Assembly: GCF_900102025.1 (NCBI RefSeq)
Contig: NZ_FNAU01000001.1
Span: 241,467 to 305,466, forward strand
Direction: 5' to 3'
DNA length: 64,000 bases
Source of the DNA: Actinobaculum suis
Lineage (GTDB): Bacteria > Actinomycetota > Actinomycetes > Actinomycetales > Actinomycetaceae
The notes under the pieces are model-generated. The model ran no database searches and was not told where the DNA came from. It saw nothing but the letters and a program-made list of their open reading frames with translations. Of the stretch, positions 27,342 to 35,618 are shown piece by piece. The number at the start of each line of letters is the position of its first letter. The stretch's first letter is position 1. The position numbers and the translations under genes are program-made.

Positions 27342-27418
27342 TGGGGTGGCCAACGGGGCTTGAACCCGCGACCTCCTGGACCACAACCAGGCGCTCTGCC
27401 AACTGAGCTATGGCCACC
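27342..27418 (-). tRNA. tRNA-His (anticodon GTG)
   Basis: Minus-strand cloverleaf with acceptor GTGGCCA/TGGCCAC, an encoded extra 5' G (G-1) and an encoded CCA end. The D arm is AGCTC-AGTTGGCA-GAGC, the anticodon stem CCTGG with loop TTGTGGT, and the T arm GCGGG-TTCAAGC-CCCGT. A terminator hairpin follows directly. Confidence 0.95.
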
Positions 27419-27514
27419 ATTGCGCGCTAGCGCCGAATAAAGACTATAGCCTACCTCGGTAGAGTTTCACCATCTCCCCCGAGGTGAGAACCAACACGGC
27501 GCCGGCGTCGCGTC

Positions 27515-28438
27515 CTACCAAGTGGCTCGCACCGCAATCGCACTAGCGAATTGTTCCAGATGCGATTCATCGGCGGAAAGGTATAGGGAACCGTCGATGA
27601 GCGAGACTTCCATAATGTAAAACTCGTTCGGATCATCTTCCGGGGCGGGCACCAGATCCACCCGGTTGAATAGCAAGAGGTGGTCGCGGCCAAACTTTTG
27701 CCGTAGCACTTTGTGCAAGCCTTGACGCACGGTATCGCCCCACCGCCATTCTTGGGCATGGGCCGGAGCCGAACGCACCACTTCTTCCATCGGAGAATCG
27801 CCACTGCGGAAACGCGGGTGGAGCATTGGTTCCTTTTCCACCCGGTAGCTCGGCATGCCGTTGAGGAAGACGAGCGAGATCTCACCCGTTTTATCAATAT
27901 TTTCCAAATATCTTTGCACCATGACCGAGCGGCCGCGCGCCAGCTCATGTTGCGCATGGAGGATGGCTTCCGCGCGCGAAGGCGCATTATTAGCCGTGTA
28001 CCGCCCTGTTCCACGCCCGGCCGAAGAAATGGCAGGCTTGACCACGAAATCCCCACTGGCGGGGAAACGCGTGTGCACCTGGTGTTTCGTCAGGTTTTCT
28101 TCCGGTTCCAACCACGTGGTCTCGATGGTGGGGAGGCCGACGGCGGCCAAATCCTGCAAATAGTGCTTATCGGAATTCCAGGAAAGCAGGTCTGGAGTAT
28201 TTAGCAGACGCGGGACGGTGCGTGCCCAGGAAATGAAACTGTCACGATTCTTCGCGTAATCGCGCACGGACCGCACAACCACCAAATCGGCGGCCTCCCA
28301 GTCTACATTAGGATCGGACCATACCGCGATGCGCGGCTCGATCCCCTTTTCCCGCAGGGCATCAGGTAGCCCTTGTTCGTCAGCTGAAAGATTCGGCAAG
28401 TCTGCCGAAGTTGCAAGAAATACTACCGGTTTTGACAC
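27515..28438 (-). CDS. ATP-grasp domain enzyme of unknown substrate
   Basis: 307 residues from the chosen GTG. The fold is that of ATP-grasp carboxylate-amine ligases: an N-terminal pre-ATP domain (VVFLATSADLPNLS...WEAADLVVVRSVRDY), the Lys-containing ATP strand FVVKPAISSAGRGTGRY, a second lysine/glutamate region VMVQRYLENIDKTGEISLVFLNG, and the metal-binding NRVDLVP...FYIMEVSLIDGSLYL at the end. Related single-gene enzymes resemble RimK or glutathione synthetase. No substrate can be inferred from the neighbours (tRNA-His, a transporter reading the other way). The upstream reading to 28516 lacks a good site; GTG 28438 gives SKPVVFLA directly after the start. Confidence 0.75.
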   Translation of the reverse strand: MSKPVVFLATSADLPNLSADEQGLPDALREKGIEPRIAVWSDPNVDWEAADLVVVRSVRDYAKNRDSFISWARTVPRLLNTPDLLSWNSDKHYLQDLAAVGLPTIETTWLEPEENLTKHQVHTRFPASGDFVVKPAISSAGRGTGRYTANNAPSRAEAILHAQHELARGRSVMVQRYLENIDKTGEISLVFLNGMPSYRVEKEPMLHPRFRSGDSPMEEVVRSAPAHAQEWRWGDTVRQGLHKVLRQKFGRDHLLLFNRVDLVPAPEDDPNEFYIMEVSLIDGSLYLSADESHLEQFASAIAVRATW

Positions 28439-28730
28439 ATTATCCACCCTACTCGGCGAGCGCCGAAGAAAAACCTGCCATCTCACAAACGTAACAGGTA
28501 GCGCCTTACGGGCCAATTATTTGCTCTATTCCCCCGGTAGAATTTACAGGTACCCCAAGGGAAAACGCAATCCGTTAGGCCCGCGCACGGCTATCCCCGG
28601 TCATAGCCAGCACCGCCTGCCGGAGTGCAGCCCGGCAAATCCGCTGCCACAAACTTGCGGCACATGCCGGCAAAACTGCGGGCCCACCCCGCTGTGCCGG
28701 CCCAACGCTTGAGAATTTAGGAGGCGTTCC

Positions 28731-30299
28731 ATGCATCTTTTGGCGTCGAGTCCCCTGCTTACCTTATTTGTGGTTATTGCCGCCGGCTCTATTATTGGCG
28801 CGATTCCGTTCGGAAAAATCCGTTTCGGCGCGGCCGGAGCCCTCTTTGTGGGGTTGGTGCTTTCCGCGATCGAACCTTCGGTAGGGGAAGGAATGGAACT
28901 CGTGCAGGCTTTGGGTCTGGCACTTTTCGTGTATACGATCGGAATTGCTGCTGGCGCCGGGTTTTTCTCGCAGCTCCGGTCCAATCTGGGGCTAATGGGC
29001 GCTTCTATAATTGCTACCGGTATTGCCGCGGTGGTCTCGATCTTATGCGGCAAACTCTTCGATATTCCGCATGATTTATTTGCCGGTCTATTTACGGGCG
29101 CGATGACTTCCGCGCCGGCCATGGCTGCCGCTAATTCGATTTCCGGTAGCGCCGAACCTTCGGTGGGTTATGCCTTTGGGTATCCTCTGGCCGTAGTTAT
29201 TGGGATCGTGATTGTGTCCGGCGTCGTCGCTAAAAAGTGGCCGGGAAAGAAGGACACCCCTTCTCTTGCTGACGCGCACCTCACCCCCGTAACGATCATG
29301 GTGGAAAACTCTGTAAATCTGCGTGATATTCCGCAGTGGCGGGAAAGGAAAGTCCAGTTTTCTTATCTGCAGCGGGATGGAAAGACGCGGGTTGTGCTGC
29401 CCGGCGAGGATTTGTTACGTGGCGATCGCGTGGTCGCAGTGGGCTTACCGGAGCCGATTGCGGCGGTGACCAAGCAGCTCGGCCAGCTCGCCTCTACCCA
29501 TTTAGCAGATGACCGTTCCGATGTGGAATTTGAGCGCTTTGTGGTTTCCAATCCGGATATTTTTTCCCGCAAGATTGCCGAACTTTCTTTGCCGGCACGT
29601 TATGGGGCCACGGTCACGCGAGTGCAACGCGGAGATCTCGAAATGTTAGCCGACGGTAATTCGGTGCTGCAGCCGGGAGATCGGGTAGCCGTGGTCGTCC
29701 CGGAAAAGTATTACGCAGAAGTGGAAGCGATTTTTGGTAACTCAGAGCGTAAGGTTTCGGAAGTTGATGCGCTTACTTTGGCGCTCGGCCTCACCATCGG
29801 AATCGTGGTGGGATTGGTTGCGGTACCTTTACCTGGTGGGATCACGTTTTCTTTGGGTACCGCGGCCGGTCCGCTTATCGCCGGCATGATTTTAGGGGCG
29901 TTACGGCGTACCGGGCCGTTCGTGTGGCAGTTGCCCGACGCCGCTAATCTCACCTTGCGGCAATTCGGCCTCCTTTTGTTCTTGGCCGGTTTGGGGCTCA
30001 CGGCCGGGCCTTCTTTCGCTACCGTCCTCACTTCTCCCCTCGCCTGGAAGGCAGCGCTCACCGCAATCATCGTGACCATAGTTGGCTGCATCGCGATTTT
30101 GTTACTGTGCCGCTACTGGCTCAATCTTTCCGCGCCGCGTAGCGCCGGGGCGATGGCCGGGTTCCTCGGGCAGGCAGCGATCTTGGAGGCCGCGGTTTCT
30201 AAGGTCTCTGACGAACGGATCGACGCCGCATATGCGGCCCTCTTTGCCTTCGCGATCATTATCAAAATTGCGCTCGTCCCCGTGGTACTTATGGTTTAA
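28731..30299 (+). CDS. AAE-family transporter (aspartate-alanine exchanger/YidE-like) with two TrkA-C domains
   Basis: 522 residues. The layout is five N-terminal membrane helices (from LLTLFVVIAAGSIIGAIPFG on), two cytoplasmic RCK/TrkA-C domains at about 185-270 and 275-345 (LLRGDRVVAVGLP and LQPGDRVAVVVPE are their C-terminal phrases), and five further helices. The duplicated GIxxG-AGxxF and GxxxLGxxAPxxA-type helices are typical of AspT/YbjL/YidE duplications. It probably exchanges a small acid or amino acid; the substrate is unknown. Start ATG 28731 has a strong AGGAGG. A terminator follows at once. Confidence 0.85.
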   Translation: MHLLASSPLLTLFVVIAAGSIIGAIPFGKIRFGAAGALFVGLVLSAIEPSVGEGMELVQALGLALFVYTIGIAAGAGFFSQLRSNLGLMGASIIATGIAAVVSILCGKLFDIPHDLFAGLFTGAMTSAPAMAAANSISGSAEPSVGYAFGYPLAVVIGIVIVSGVVAKKWPGKKDTPSLADAHLTPVTIMVENSVNLRDIPQWRERKVQFSYLQRDGKTRVVLPGEDLLRGDRVVAVGLPEPIAAVTKQLGQLASTHLADDRSDVEFERFVVSNPDIFSRKIAELSLPARYGATVTRVQRGDLEMLADGNSVLQPGDRVAVVVPEKYYAEVEAIFGNSERKVSEVDALTLALGLTIGIVVGLVAVPLPGGITFSLGTAAGPLIAGMILGALRRTGPFVWQLPDAANLTLRQFGLLLFLAGLGLTAGPSFATVLTSPLAWKAALTAIIVTIVGCIAILLLCRYWLNLSAPRSAGAMAGFLGQAAILEAAVSKVSDERIDAAYAALFAFAIIIKIALVPVVLMV

Positions 30300-30304
30300 A
30301 AACG

Positions 30305-30349
30305 CCGCGGGCCTGGCACAAAGTTCTTGTACCAGGCCCGCGGGTTTTG
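30305..30349. terminator. Bidirectional terminator between the AAE transporter and hsp20
   Basis: CCGCGGGCCTGG (30305-30316) pairs with CCAGGCCCGCGG (30332-30343) and is followed by gttttg on the plus strand. On the minus strand, the side facing the end of hsp20, the trailing bases are less U-rich. Confidence 0.8.
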
Positions 30350-30433
30350 TACGCGGCACGCCGCCTTCGTTTATGCAAATCCTTCGTTTATGCAAATTCC
30401 TTAGTTAGCACGACCGCTACCGCGCTTCAAGAC

Positions 30434-30856
30434 TTAGTTAGCCGCGCCGCCGATCTGGATCTTGCGGCCTTGCGAAGCTTCCGAAGTCTTCGCAGTTACA
30501 GTCAGGACGCCGTTCTGCAACTCTGCCTTGACCGTGGAAGTATCTACCGGGCTGTCAAAGCCCAGATCACGGGTGAGCTTGCGCGTGGTCTTACCGCCGT
30601 CGGTCTCTACCTCTTGTTCGGCCCGCAAAGTGATGCGATCCGGATAGACGGACAGATCGAGCTCATCTTCCGCAAAGCCCGGCACATCGAATACTACTTC
30701 GTACCCATCCTCATTCTTCTTCAGCACGGAACGATACTGTTCCCCGAAACTAACTGCATCGCCCGTACCCTGACGCATAATGCGGGTAGGCACGGCAAAG
30801 AAACCTTCAAAGGGATCCAACATCCGCGAGAATGTGCGCTCAACATCATTAGCCAT
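30434..30856 (-). CDS. Hsp20 / alpha-crystallin small heat-shock protein
   Basis: 140 residues with the alpha-crystallin domain from about 45 to 135 (YEVVFDVPGFAEDELDLSVYPDRITLRAEQE...NGVLTVTAKTSE). It is a holdase chaperone that prevents aggregation of unfolded proteins. The N-terminus DPFEGFFAVPTRIM is typical of actinobacterial Hsp18/Hsp20. The ribosome site is GAAGAGG. A HAIR element lies upstream at 31140 and a 12-bp inverted repeat in the presumed leader at 30930-30983, suggesting HspR control. Confidence 0.92.
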   Translation of the reverse strand: MANDVERTFSRMLDPFEGFFAVPTRIMRQGTGDAVSFGEQYRSVLKKNEDGYEVVFDVPGFAEDELDLSVYPDRITLRAEQEVETDGGKTTRKLTRDLGFDSPVDTSTVKAELQNGVLTVTAKTSEASQGRKIQIGGAAN

Positions 30857-30929
30857 AACAACTACCTCTTCCTTAAACCTGTGATCAAACTACTGGAAGA
30901 AACCTTCACCGCACAGACTTCGAAGCTCC

Positions 30930-30983
30930 CTTCGAAACTCCCGTTTTCCCGGTTCATAGTCCCGAGGTCTCGGAGTTTCGAAG
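30930..30983. promoter_or_regulatory. 12-bp perfect inverted repeat in the hsp20 leader
   Basis: CTTCGAAACTCC at 30930-30941 and GGAGTTTCGAAG at 30972-30983, 30 bp apart, lie 74-127 bp before the hsp20 start. Further TTCGAA and CCCGAGGT phrases recur around it. It could be a second regulator site or an RNA hairpin in the leader. Confidence 0.5.
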
Positions 30984-31139
30984 TCCCGAGGTTTCAGACT
31001 TTCGAATCCGGCCTTCCGGTTTCCCCGTTCGCTATAGTCAGCGCTAAAATCCCGGTTTTTGTTCCGCGAATTTGCGATTTTTCTCGGTCAGTAAACTTTT
31101 CGGCTAAACCGCGGTAACACGGGAATAAAATCACCTCGC

Positions 31140-31160
31140 ATTGAGTTGCAATGACTCAAG
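31140..31160 (-). promoter_or_regulatory. HAIR element (HspR operator) upstream of hsp20
   Basis: Read on the minus strand, CTTGAGT-N7-ACTCAAT matches the HspR-associated inverted repeat CTTGAGT-N7-ACTCAAG at 13 of 14 positions. HspR represses heat-shock genes in actinobacteria. It is about 285 bp from the hsp20 start, in a gap where hsp20 is the only gene that could be served, since the gene to the right ends here. Confidence 0.75.
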
Positions 31161-31205
31161 TTTTATTGAGCCTGACATTGGCAGCTTTAAGGTGCTTTCA
31201 GCGCC

Positions 31206-32222
31206 TCACTCGCGTTCGTAATCTGCCTGGATTGCCTCGGCAATGTCCCTTGCCGTAAGCCCATCTTCGCCCCCGTACGGGGTACTTTCCCGCCACGCGG
31301 CCATGCGTTCCGCGTGCTTCTGCGTGGCATCTTCCACGCGCCCTTCCCGGTTTTCTGCCCACGGTACCGCGATTCTTTCCATCAAGTCCGCCACGTAACC
31401 GGCTTGGGCTCGCGCCCACGGATCGCTGTAGGCCGGATAATAGTCACCGTGGCCGGGCACTGTTTCCGCGTCTTCCGGCACGCCCGGTGCGCTACCGGCA
31501 CTCGATGTACTCGGTTCATTATCGGCACTCGGCGCACTCGGTGTACTCGGTGCACTCGGCGCATCTTTCCCGCCTTCTGCGCTACGCGCTCGCAGGGACT
31601 GCGCGGTGTGGCGAATCTCCGCCGCGCCAAGATTCTGCGAAAGCTTGGCTTTACCTTCCACACTGGTAATTCGGATTTCCAGGCCGACGAGCGCACGCAA
31701 CATAGGCGGGAGTTTTTCCCGGCTCGGCCCCTGACTCTGTTCCCTGCCCGGCTCCTGGCTTGCTTCCAGAACCGTCCCGAGGTTCACTCCCGGAATTAGC
31801 TCCCGGCCCGGTTCCCAGTTTGGTTCGTGGGCGGCGAGGAGCTCTCCCAAGGTACGAAGTTTCCATTCGGCGTCGTGATGCGCAATAAGTTGCCCGCGCA
31901 AGTGGACAGTCACGTAATTCCATGTGGGTACGCGCGCGAGCCGCGAGTGGAGCGCAGCGGGAGGCATATCCGCCGTGGAAATATACGCGTTTGGCCCGGT
32001 AACCACCATGAGGCACTCCCCTTCGTCTTGCCACTGCGGGTTCACTTTCCCGCAATGCGCGTGTAAAACGGGGGTGCCGTCCGCCGCGGTGGCGAGGTTG
32101 AAGGGAAGCAAAGTGGCGTCAAGCCCACGTTCTCCGTGTGTTATTAGGTTGCCGACGCCGATCCGCGCGGCCTGGCGCAGTGCCTCCTCAGGTTCCACCC
32201 AAAATCTCGACGCAATATACAT
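31206..32222 (-). CDS. FMN-binding negative regulator (PaiB family) with a long low-complexity insert and extra C-terminal region
   Basis: 338 residues. The N-terminal domain MYIASRFWVEPEEALRQAARIGVGNLITHGERGLDATLLPFNL and VLHAHCGKVNPQW...VVTGPNAYISTADMP is PaiB-like, a split-barrel flavin-binding fold. After NLGTVLEASQ comes a low-complexity stretch (EPGREQSQGPSREK), then LRALVGLEIRITSVEGKAKLSQNL, which is the standard C-terminal PaiB segment. Next is a Ser/Pro/Ala repeat (SAPSTPSAPSA), and a C-terminal unit of about 90 residues without a family I recognise. I chose ATG 32222 from the conserved MYI start; the ribosome site is poor. The typical role is a flavin-dependent protein reported as a repressor or detoxifier; its target is not clear. 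Confidence 0.7.
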   Translation of the reverse strand: MYIASRFWVEPEEALRQAARIGVGNLITHGERGLDATLLPFNLATAADGTPVLHAHCGKVNPQWQDEGECLMVVTGPNAYISTADMPPAALHSRLARVPTWNYVTVHLRGQLIAHHDAEWKLRTLGELLAAHEPNWEPGRELIPGVNLGTVLEASQEPGREQSQGPSREKLPPMLRALVGLEIRITSVEGKAKLSQNLGAAEIRHTAQSLRARSAEGGKDAPSAPSTPSAPSADNEPSTSSAGSAPGVPEDAETVPGHGDYYPAYSDPWARAQAGYVADLMERIAVPWAENREGRVEDATQKHAERMAAWRESTPYGGEDGLTARDIAEAIQADYERE

Positions 32223-32580
32223 GACACCAGCGTAATCAAGAAACTGCGCGGAAAACATGGCCGAAAGGTGCCTTAGCGACGGCAAGCCGGTTCAGCAACA
32301 GCAAGCTGATTTAGCGACAGTAAAGCGGTAGCGCACGTTCACAACAAACGCCGAAGGGATTCCGTGGGCGCAGAACGTCTAGGTATGGCAACTGCCTTGA
32401 GTAGCTACGCCCACACGGCTCTAGCAGCTACGCCCACACAGTGGCTCTACGCTTAGAGCAAAAGATGATCTAGCTTACGCAAATGCTGGGCGCGGCCGCG
32501 GTTTTGCAGATCTTTGCGGCGCCTTATACAGGTTTGCTGTGCACCCCGGGCCAGCGTGGCGGCGTGCCTCGCCAGGTCCG
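32223..32580. other. Non-coding gap between the PaiB-like gene and tRNA-Lys
   Basis: A GCTACGCCCACAC phrase occurs twice (about 32405 and 32427), and a short CAGCAAGC/GACAG run lies at 32290-32325. No gene was seen. Confidence 0.45.
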
Positions 32581-32627
32581 AAAACAGTGAAACGGCCCGG
32601 AATTTGCTGCAATTCCCAGACCGTTTC
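32581..32627 (-). terminator. Terminator of tRNA-Lys
   Basis: On the minus strand GAAACGGTCTGGGAATT pairs with AATTCCGGGCCGTTTC with two mismatches, followed by ACTGTTTT. It begins 7 bp after the tRNA 3' end. Confidence 0.75.
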
Positions 32628-32633
32628 ATGCCG

Positions 32634-32705
32634 TACACCGCGAGGGACTCGAACCCACAACCCACTGATTAAGAGTCAGTTGCTCTACCATTGAGCTAGC
32701 GGTGC
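32634..32705 (-). tRNA. tRNA-Lys (anticodon CTT)
   Basis: Minus-strand cloverleaf: acceptor GCACCGC/GCGGTGT, D arm GCTC-AATGGTA-GAGC, anticodon stem ACTGA with loop CTCTTAA, and T arm GTGGG-TTCGAGT-CCCTC. The CCA end is not encoded here (TACGGCA follows the acceptor). Confidence 0.93.
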
Positions 32706-32883
32706 TTCTATTATTATATATGTAGCCGATGGAATCTTTCAACTCCCTTGCGACGAGAAATAAGCTTAGTACCACCAACCCATCGCCGCAAGTTGAATTT
32801 TTGTAATACCCGGCACACCGCAGTTTTCGAGCTATTTCTGGCGCACCACCAATTGTGTCGGAAGGTGCGGCTACCCTAGAAGC

Positions 32884-35559
32884 ATGGCATTACCGCAGTT
32901 GAATGTGGCGCTTGACCGCCTTGAAGATGAGTACGGGCTAAATCCACCCGATGATGCGCTCTACGATGCCTTCACGCAGTGGGCGGAAGGAACGGGGCGG
33001 CCGCTTTATCCACACCAGGAAGAAGCTTTGCTGGGTTGCTTAGAAGGCAGCCACCTCATTGTTTCTACGCCCACCGGCTCCGGTAAATCCATGGTGGCGC
33101 TCATTGCTATCTTCAATGCCCTGGCACACGGGCAAACAGCTTTCTACACCGCTCCCCTAAAAGCTCTGGTATCAGAGAAATTCTTCGAACTGATTGACGC
33201 CTTTGGGGCAGACAATGTGGGCATGATGACGGGCGATTCCACGATTAACCGGGAAGCCCCGATTATCTGTGCGACGGCGGAAATCGTAGCCAATATTGCA
33301 CTACGCGAAGGTAAAGACGCCGATATTGACGTGCTCGTGCAGGACGAATTCCACTATTACGGCGATCCGCAGCGAGGTTGGGCATGGCAGGTCCCGCTTC
33401 TCGAACTGCCGCAAACCCGGCAAATCCTGCTTTCGGCCACGCTGGGCGATACGAGCCGGATCGAAGAAGACTTAGAAAAACGCACGGGGCGGCGCGTGGC
33501 GCTTATTACGGGTGCAGAACGTCCGGTCCCGCTCGATTTCCACTACAGCTACACGCCTACCAATGAACTAGTGCAGGATCTGATCGCCAAAGGCCAAGCG
33601 CCGGTCTATATCGTGCATTTCTCCCAACGCCAGGCAATTGAGACGGCCACCGGTTTCCAGTCCATATCGTTAGTGACACCGGCCCAGAAAGAAAAGATCC
33701 GGGAAGCCATCGGAGATTTCAAGTTCTCCGCGGGGTTCGGAAAAATCCTTTCTCGTCTGCTACGGCAAGGTATTGGCGTACATCATGCCGGTCTGCTCCC
33801 CCGCTATCGCCGGCTAGTAGAAAGGCTCGCCCAAGCTGGGCTACTGCCGGTGATCTCCGGAACGGATACGCTCGGCGTCGGCATTAATGTGCCGATACGT
33901 ACCGTACTCATGACGGGTCTGGTGAAGTACGACGGACGCCGGGAACGGCGTCTTTCCGCGCGAGAATTCCACCAAATTGCGGGCCGGGCCGGCCGCGCCG
34001 GTTTTGATACGCAAGGCGATGTGATCGCGCAAGCCCCCGAATTTGAGATCGAGAACGCGCGGGCCTTAGCTAATGCCGGGGATGATCCGCAAAAGATCAA
34101 ACGGATCCAGAAGAAACGGCCCCCGGAAGGCGCAGTTTTGTGGTCGGAGAACACTTTCGACTATCTGCAGTCGGCAAGTCCGGAACAACTGCAGTCGCAA
34201 ATGCGAGTGAATCACTCTTTCATTCTCAATATGTTGCAACGCTCCGGGGATGCGGTGGCGCAGATTTGCTACACGCTTTCGCACACGCATGAACCGCAAC
34301 AGGCTTCCAATCCGCTTTTGCGCCAAGCCCTTAGCGTGTACCAAACCTTGCATCGAGCTGGCGTGCTAGTGCATCGCAGCCCGCAGTGGCAAGCCGAGCA
34401 CCCGGGAGAATCCGCGGTAAGCTTCGCCCGGGAAGTACCGGAAGATTTCGCTTTGAATTCGCCGCTGGCCCCCTTCGCGCTTGCTGCTCTCGACCTGCTC
34501 GATCCAGACTCTGCGGATTATCCGCTAGACGTGATCTCGGTAATCGAAGCGGTACAGGAAAGCCCGCGCCAGATTCTGTACGCACAGGAGAAAGTGGCTC
34601 GCGGCCAGGCGATCAACCGCATGAAGCTGGCCGGCGTCCCGTATGAGGAACGCATGGCGGAGGCCGATAAAATTACTTGGCCGCAGCCCCTCGCCGAAGA
34701 ACTGCGTGCTGCTCTGGATATCTACGCGCAAACTAACCCTTGGGTAGCAGACTACGAACTCGTGCCGAAGTCGATCGTGCGGGAAATGATCGAAAACGCG
34801 CAAACGTTCTCCGAATTTGTTTCCCGCTACGATGCGGAACGTTCGGAAGGCGTGCTGCTGCGCTATCTAACAGACACCTACAAAGCTTTGCGGCAAAGTG
34901 TGCCTTTGGAGGCACGTACCGAAGAATTGGAATCAATGATTAACTGGCTGGGCCAACTGGTCCGCTCGGTTGATTCCTCACTTTTGGACGAATGGGAAGC
35001 TTTGCGAGACGGCACTCTTACTTCGGCAGAGCTCACGCGCATCGAAAGCGATCCGGAAGGCGGAGCCCGCGAACTTGCCTACGGCGCCGATGCCGATGGC
35101 ACCGTACGGCTTTCGCGCTCAAAACATGCTTTCCGCAAGTCGATTCGCAACGCGCTTTTCCACATCGTGGAAGCAGTAGCCCGCGAAGATCTGGACGCGC
35201 TGGACGAAACCGGGCGCGCCCCACTGTGGGAAGGCGGAGTGTTCTGGGGAGGCGATGAGTGGATGGACGCGACCGATCCCTTCTTCGATGAATACGAAGA
35301 AATACTCATCGGCGCGGATGCGCGCTCTTCCCGTTTCGTGAGCATAAATGAAGCTCCCGACGCCGCTGCCCTGGTAGCCGCGGGAGTCCCGGAATCCGAA
35401 ACCGCACGTTTCGATAACGGTGACTGGTGGCTTGCCCGCCAAACTTTCGACGACGGCGCAGACGACAACGCCTGGGGCTTCTGGGCTCTAATTGACCTCG
35501 CAGAATCTGACAAAGAAAACACTGCTATGCTCCGCGTTATCAGCGTCGGCGAACTCTAG
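32884..35559 (+). CDS. DEAD/DEAH-box (Ski2-like) helicase with C-terminal DUF3516 region
   Basis: 891 residues. Helicase motifs: motif I STPTGSGKS (about 61-69), Ia TAPLKAL, motif II DEFH (154-157, where most relatives have DEVH or DEIH), motif III LSATLG, motif IV region YIVHFSQR, HHAGLLPRYRRLVERL, motif V GTDTLGVGINVPIRTVL, and motif VI QIAGRAGRAGFD. The 400-residue C-terminal part is the DUF3516 type seen in actinobacterial superfamily II helicases of this size. The substrate is presumably structured RNA, by analogy with Ski2, but not proven. The start follows ccctagaagc without a strong ribosome site. Confidence 0.85.
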   Translation: MALPQLNVALDRLEDEYGLNPPDDALYDAFTQWAEGTGRPLYPHQEEALLGCLEGSHLIVSTPTGSGKSMVALIAIFNALAHGQTAFYTAPLKALVSEKFFELIDAFGADNVGMMTGDSTINREAPIICATAEIVANIALREGKDADIDVLVQDEFHYYGDPQRGWAWQVPLLELPQTRQILLSATLGDTSRIEEDLEKRTGRRVALITGAERPVPLDFHYSYTPTNELVQDLIAKGQAPVYIVHFSQRQAIETATGFQSISLVTPAQKEKIREAIGDFKFSAGFGKILSRLLRQGIGVHHAGLLPRYRRLVERLAQAGLLPVISGTDTLGVGINVPIRTVLMTGLVKYDGRRERRLSAREFHQIAGRAGRAGFDTQGDVIAQAPEFEIENARALANAGDDPQKIKRIQKKRPPEGAVLWSENTFDYLQSASPEQLQSQMRVNHSFILNMLQRSGDAVAQICYTLSHTHEPQQASNPLLRQALSVYQTLHRAGVLVHRSPQWQAEHPGESAVSFAREVPEDFALNSPLAPFALAALDLLDPDSADYPLDVISVIEAVQESPRQILYAQEKVARGQAINRMKLAGVPYEERMAEADKITWPQPLAEELRAALDIYAQTNPWVADYELVPKSIVREMIENAQTFSEFVSRYDAERSEGVLLRYLTDTYKALRQSVPLEARTEELESMINWLGQLVRSVDSSLLDEWEALRDGTLTSAELTRIESDPEGGARELAYGADADGTVRLSRSKHAFRKSIRNALFHIVEAVAREDLDALDETGRAPLWEGGVFWGGDEWMDATDPFFDEYEEILIGADARSSRFVSINEAPDAAALVAAGVPESETARFDNGDWWLARQTFDDGADDNAWGFWALIDLAESDKENTAMLRVISVGEL

Positions 35560-35618
35560 GACAATTCCAAAGCAACAGCAGGGCCGCAAACAATACATTT
35601 GAACTTAGGGGAGGTTTC

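Noticed and set aside
27106..27420. Minus-strand frame starting MVAIAQLAERLVVVQEVAGS
   Set aside because: It is the translation of the tRNA-His gene and its terminator, a common spurious call.
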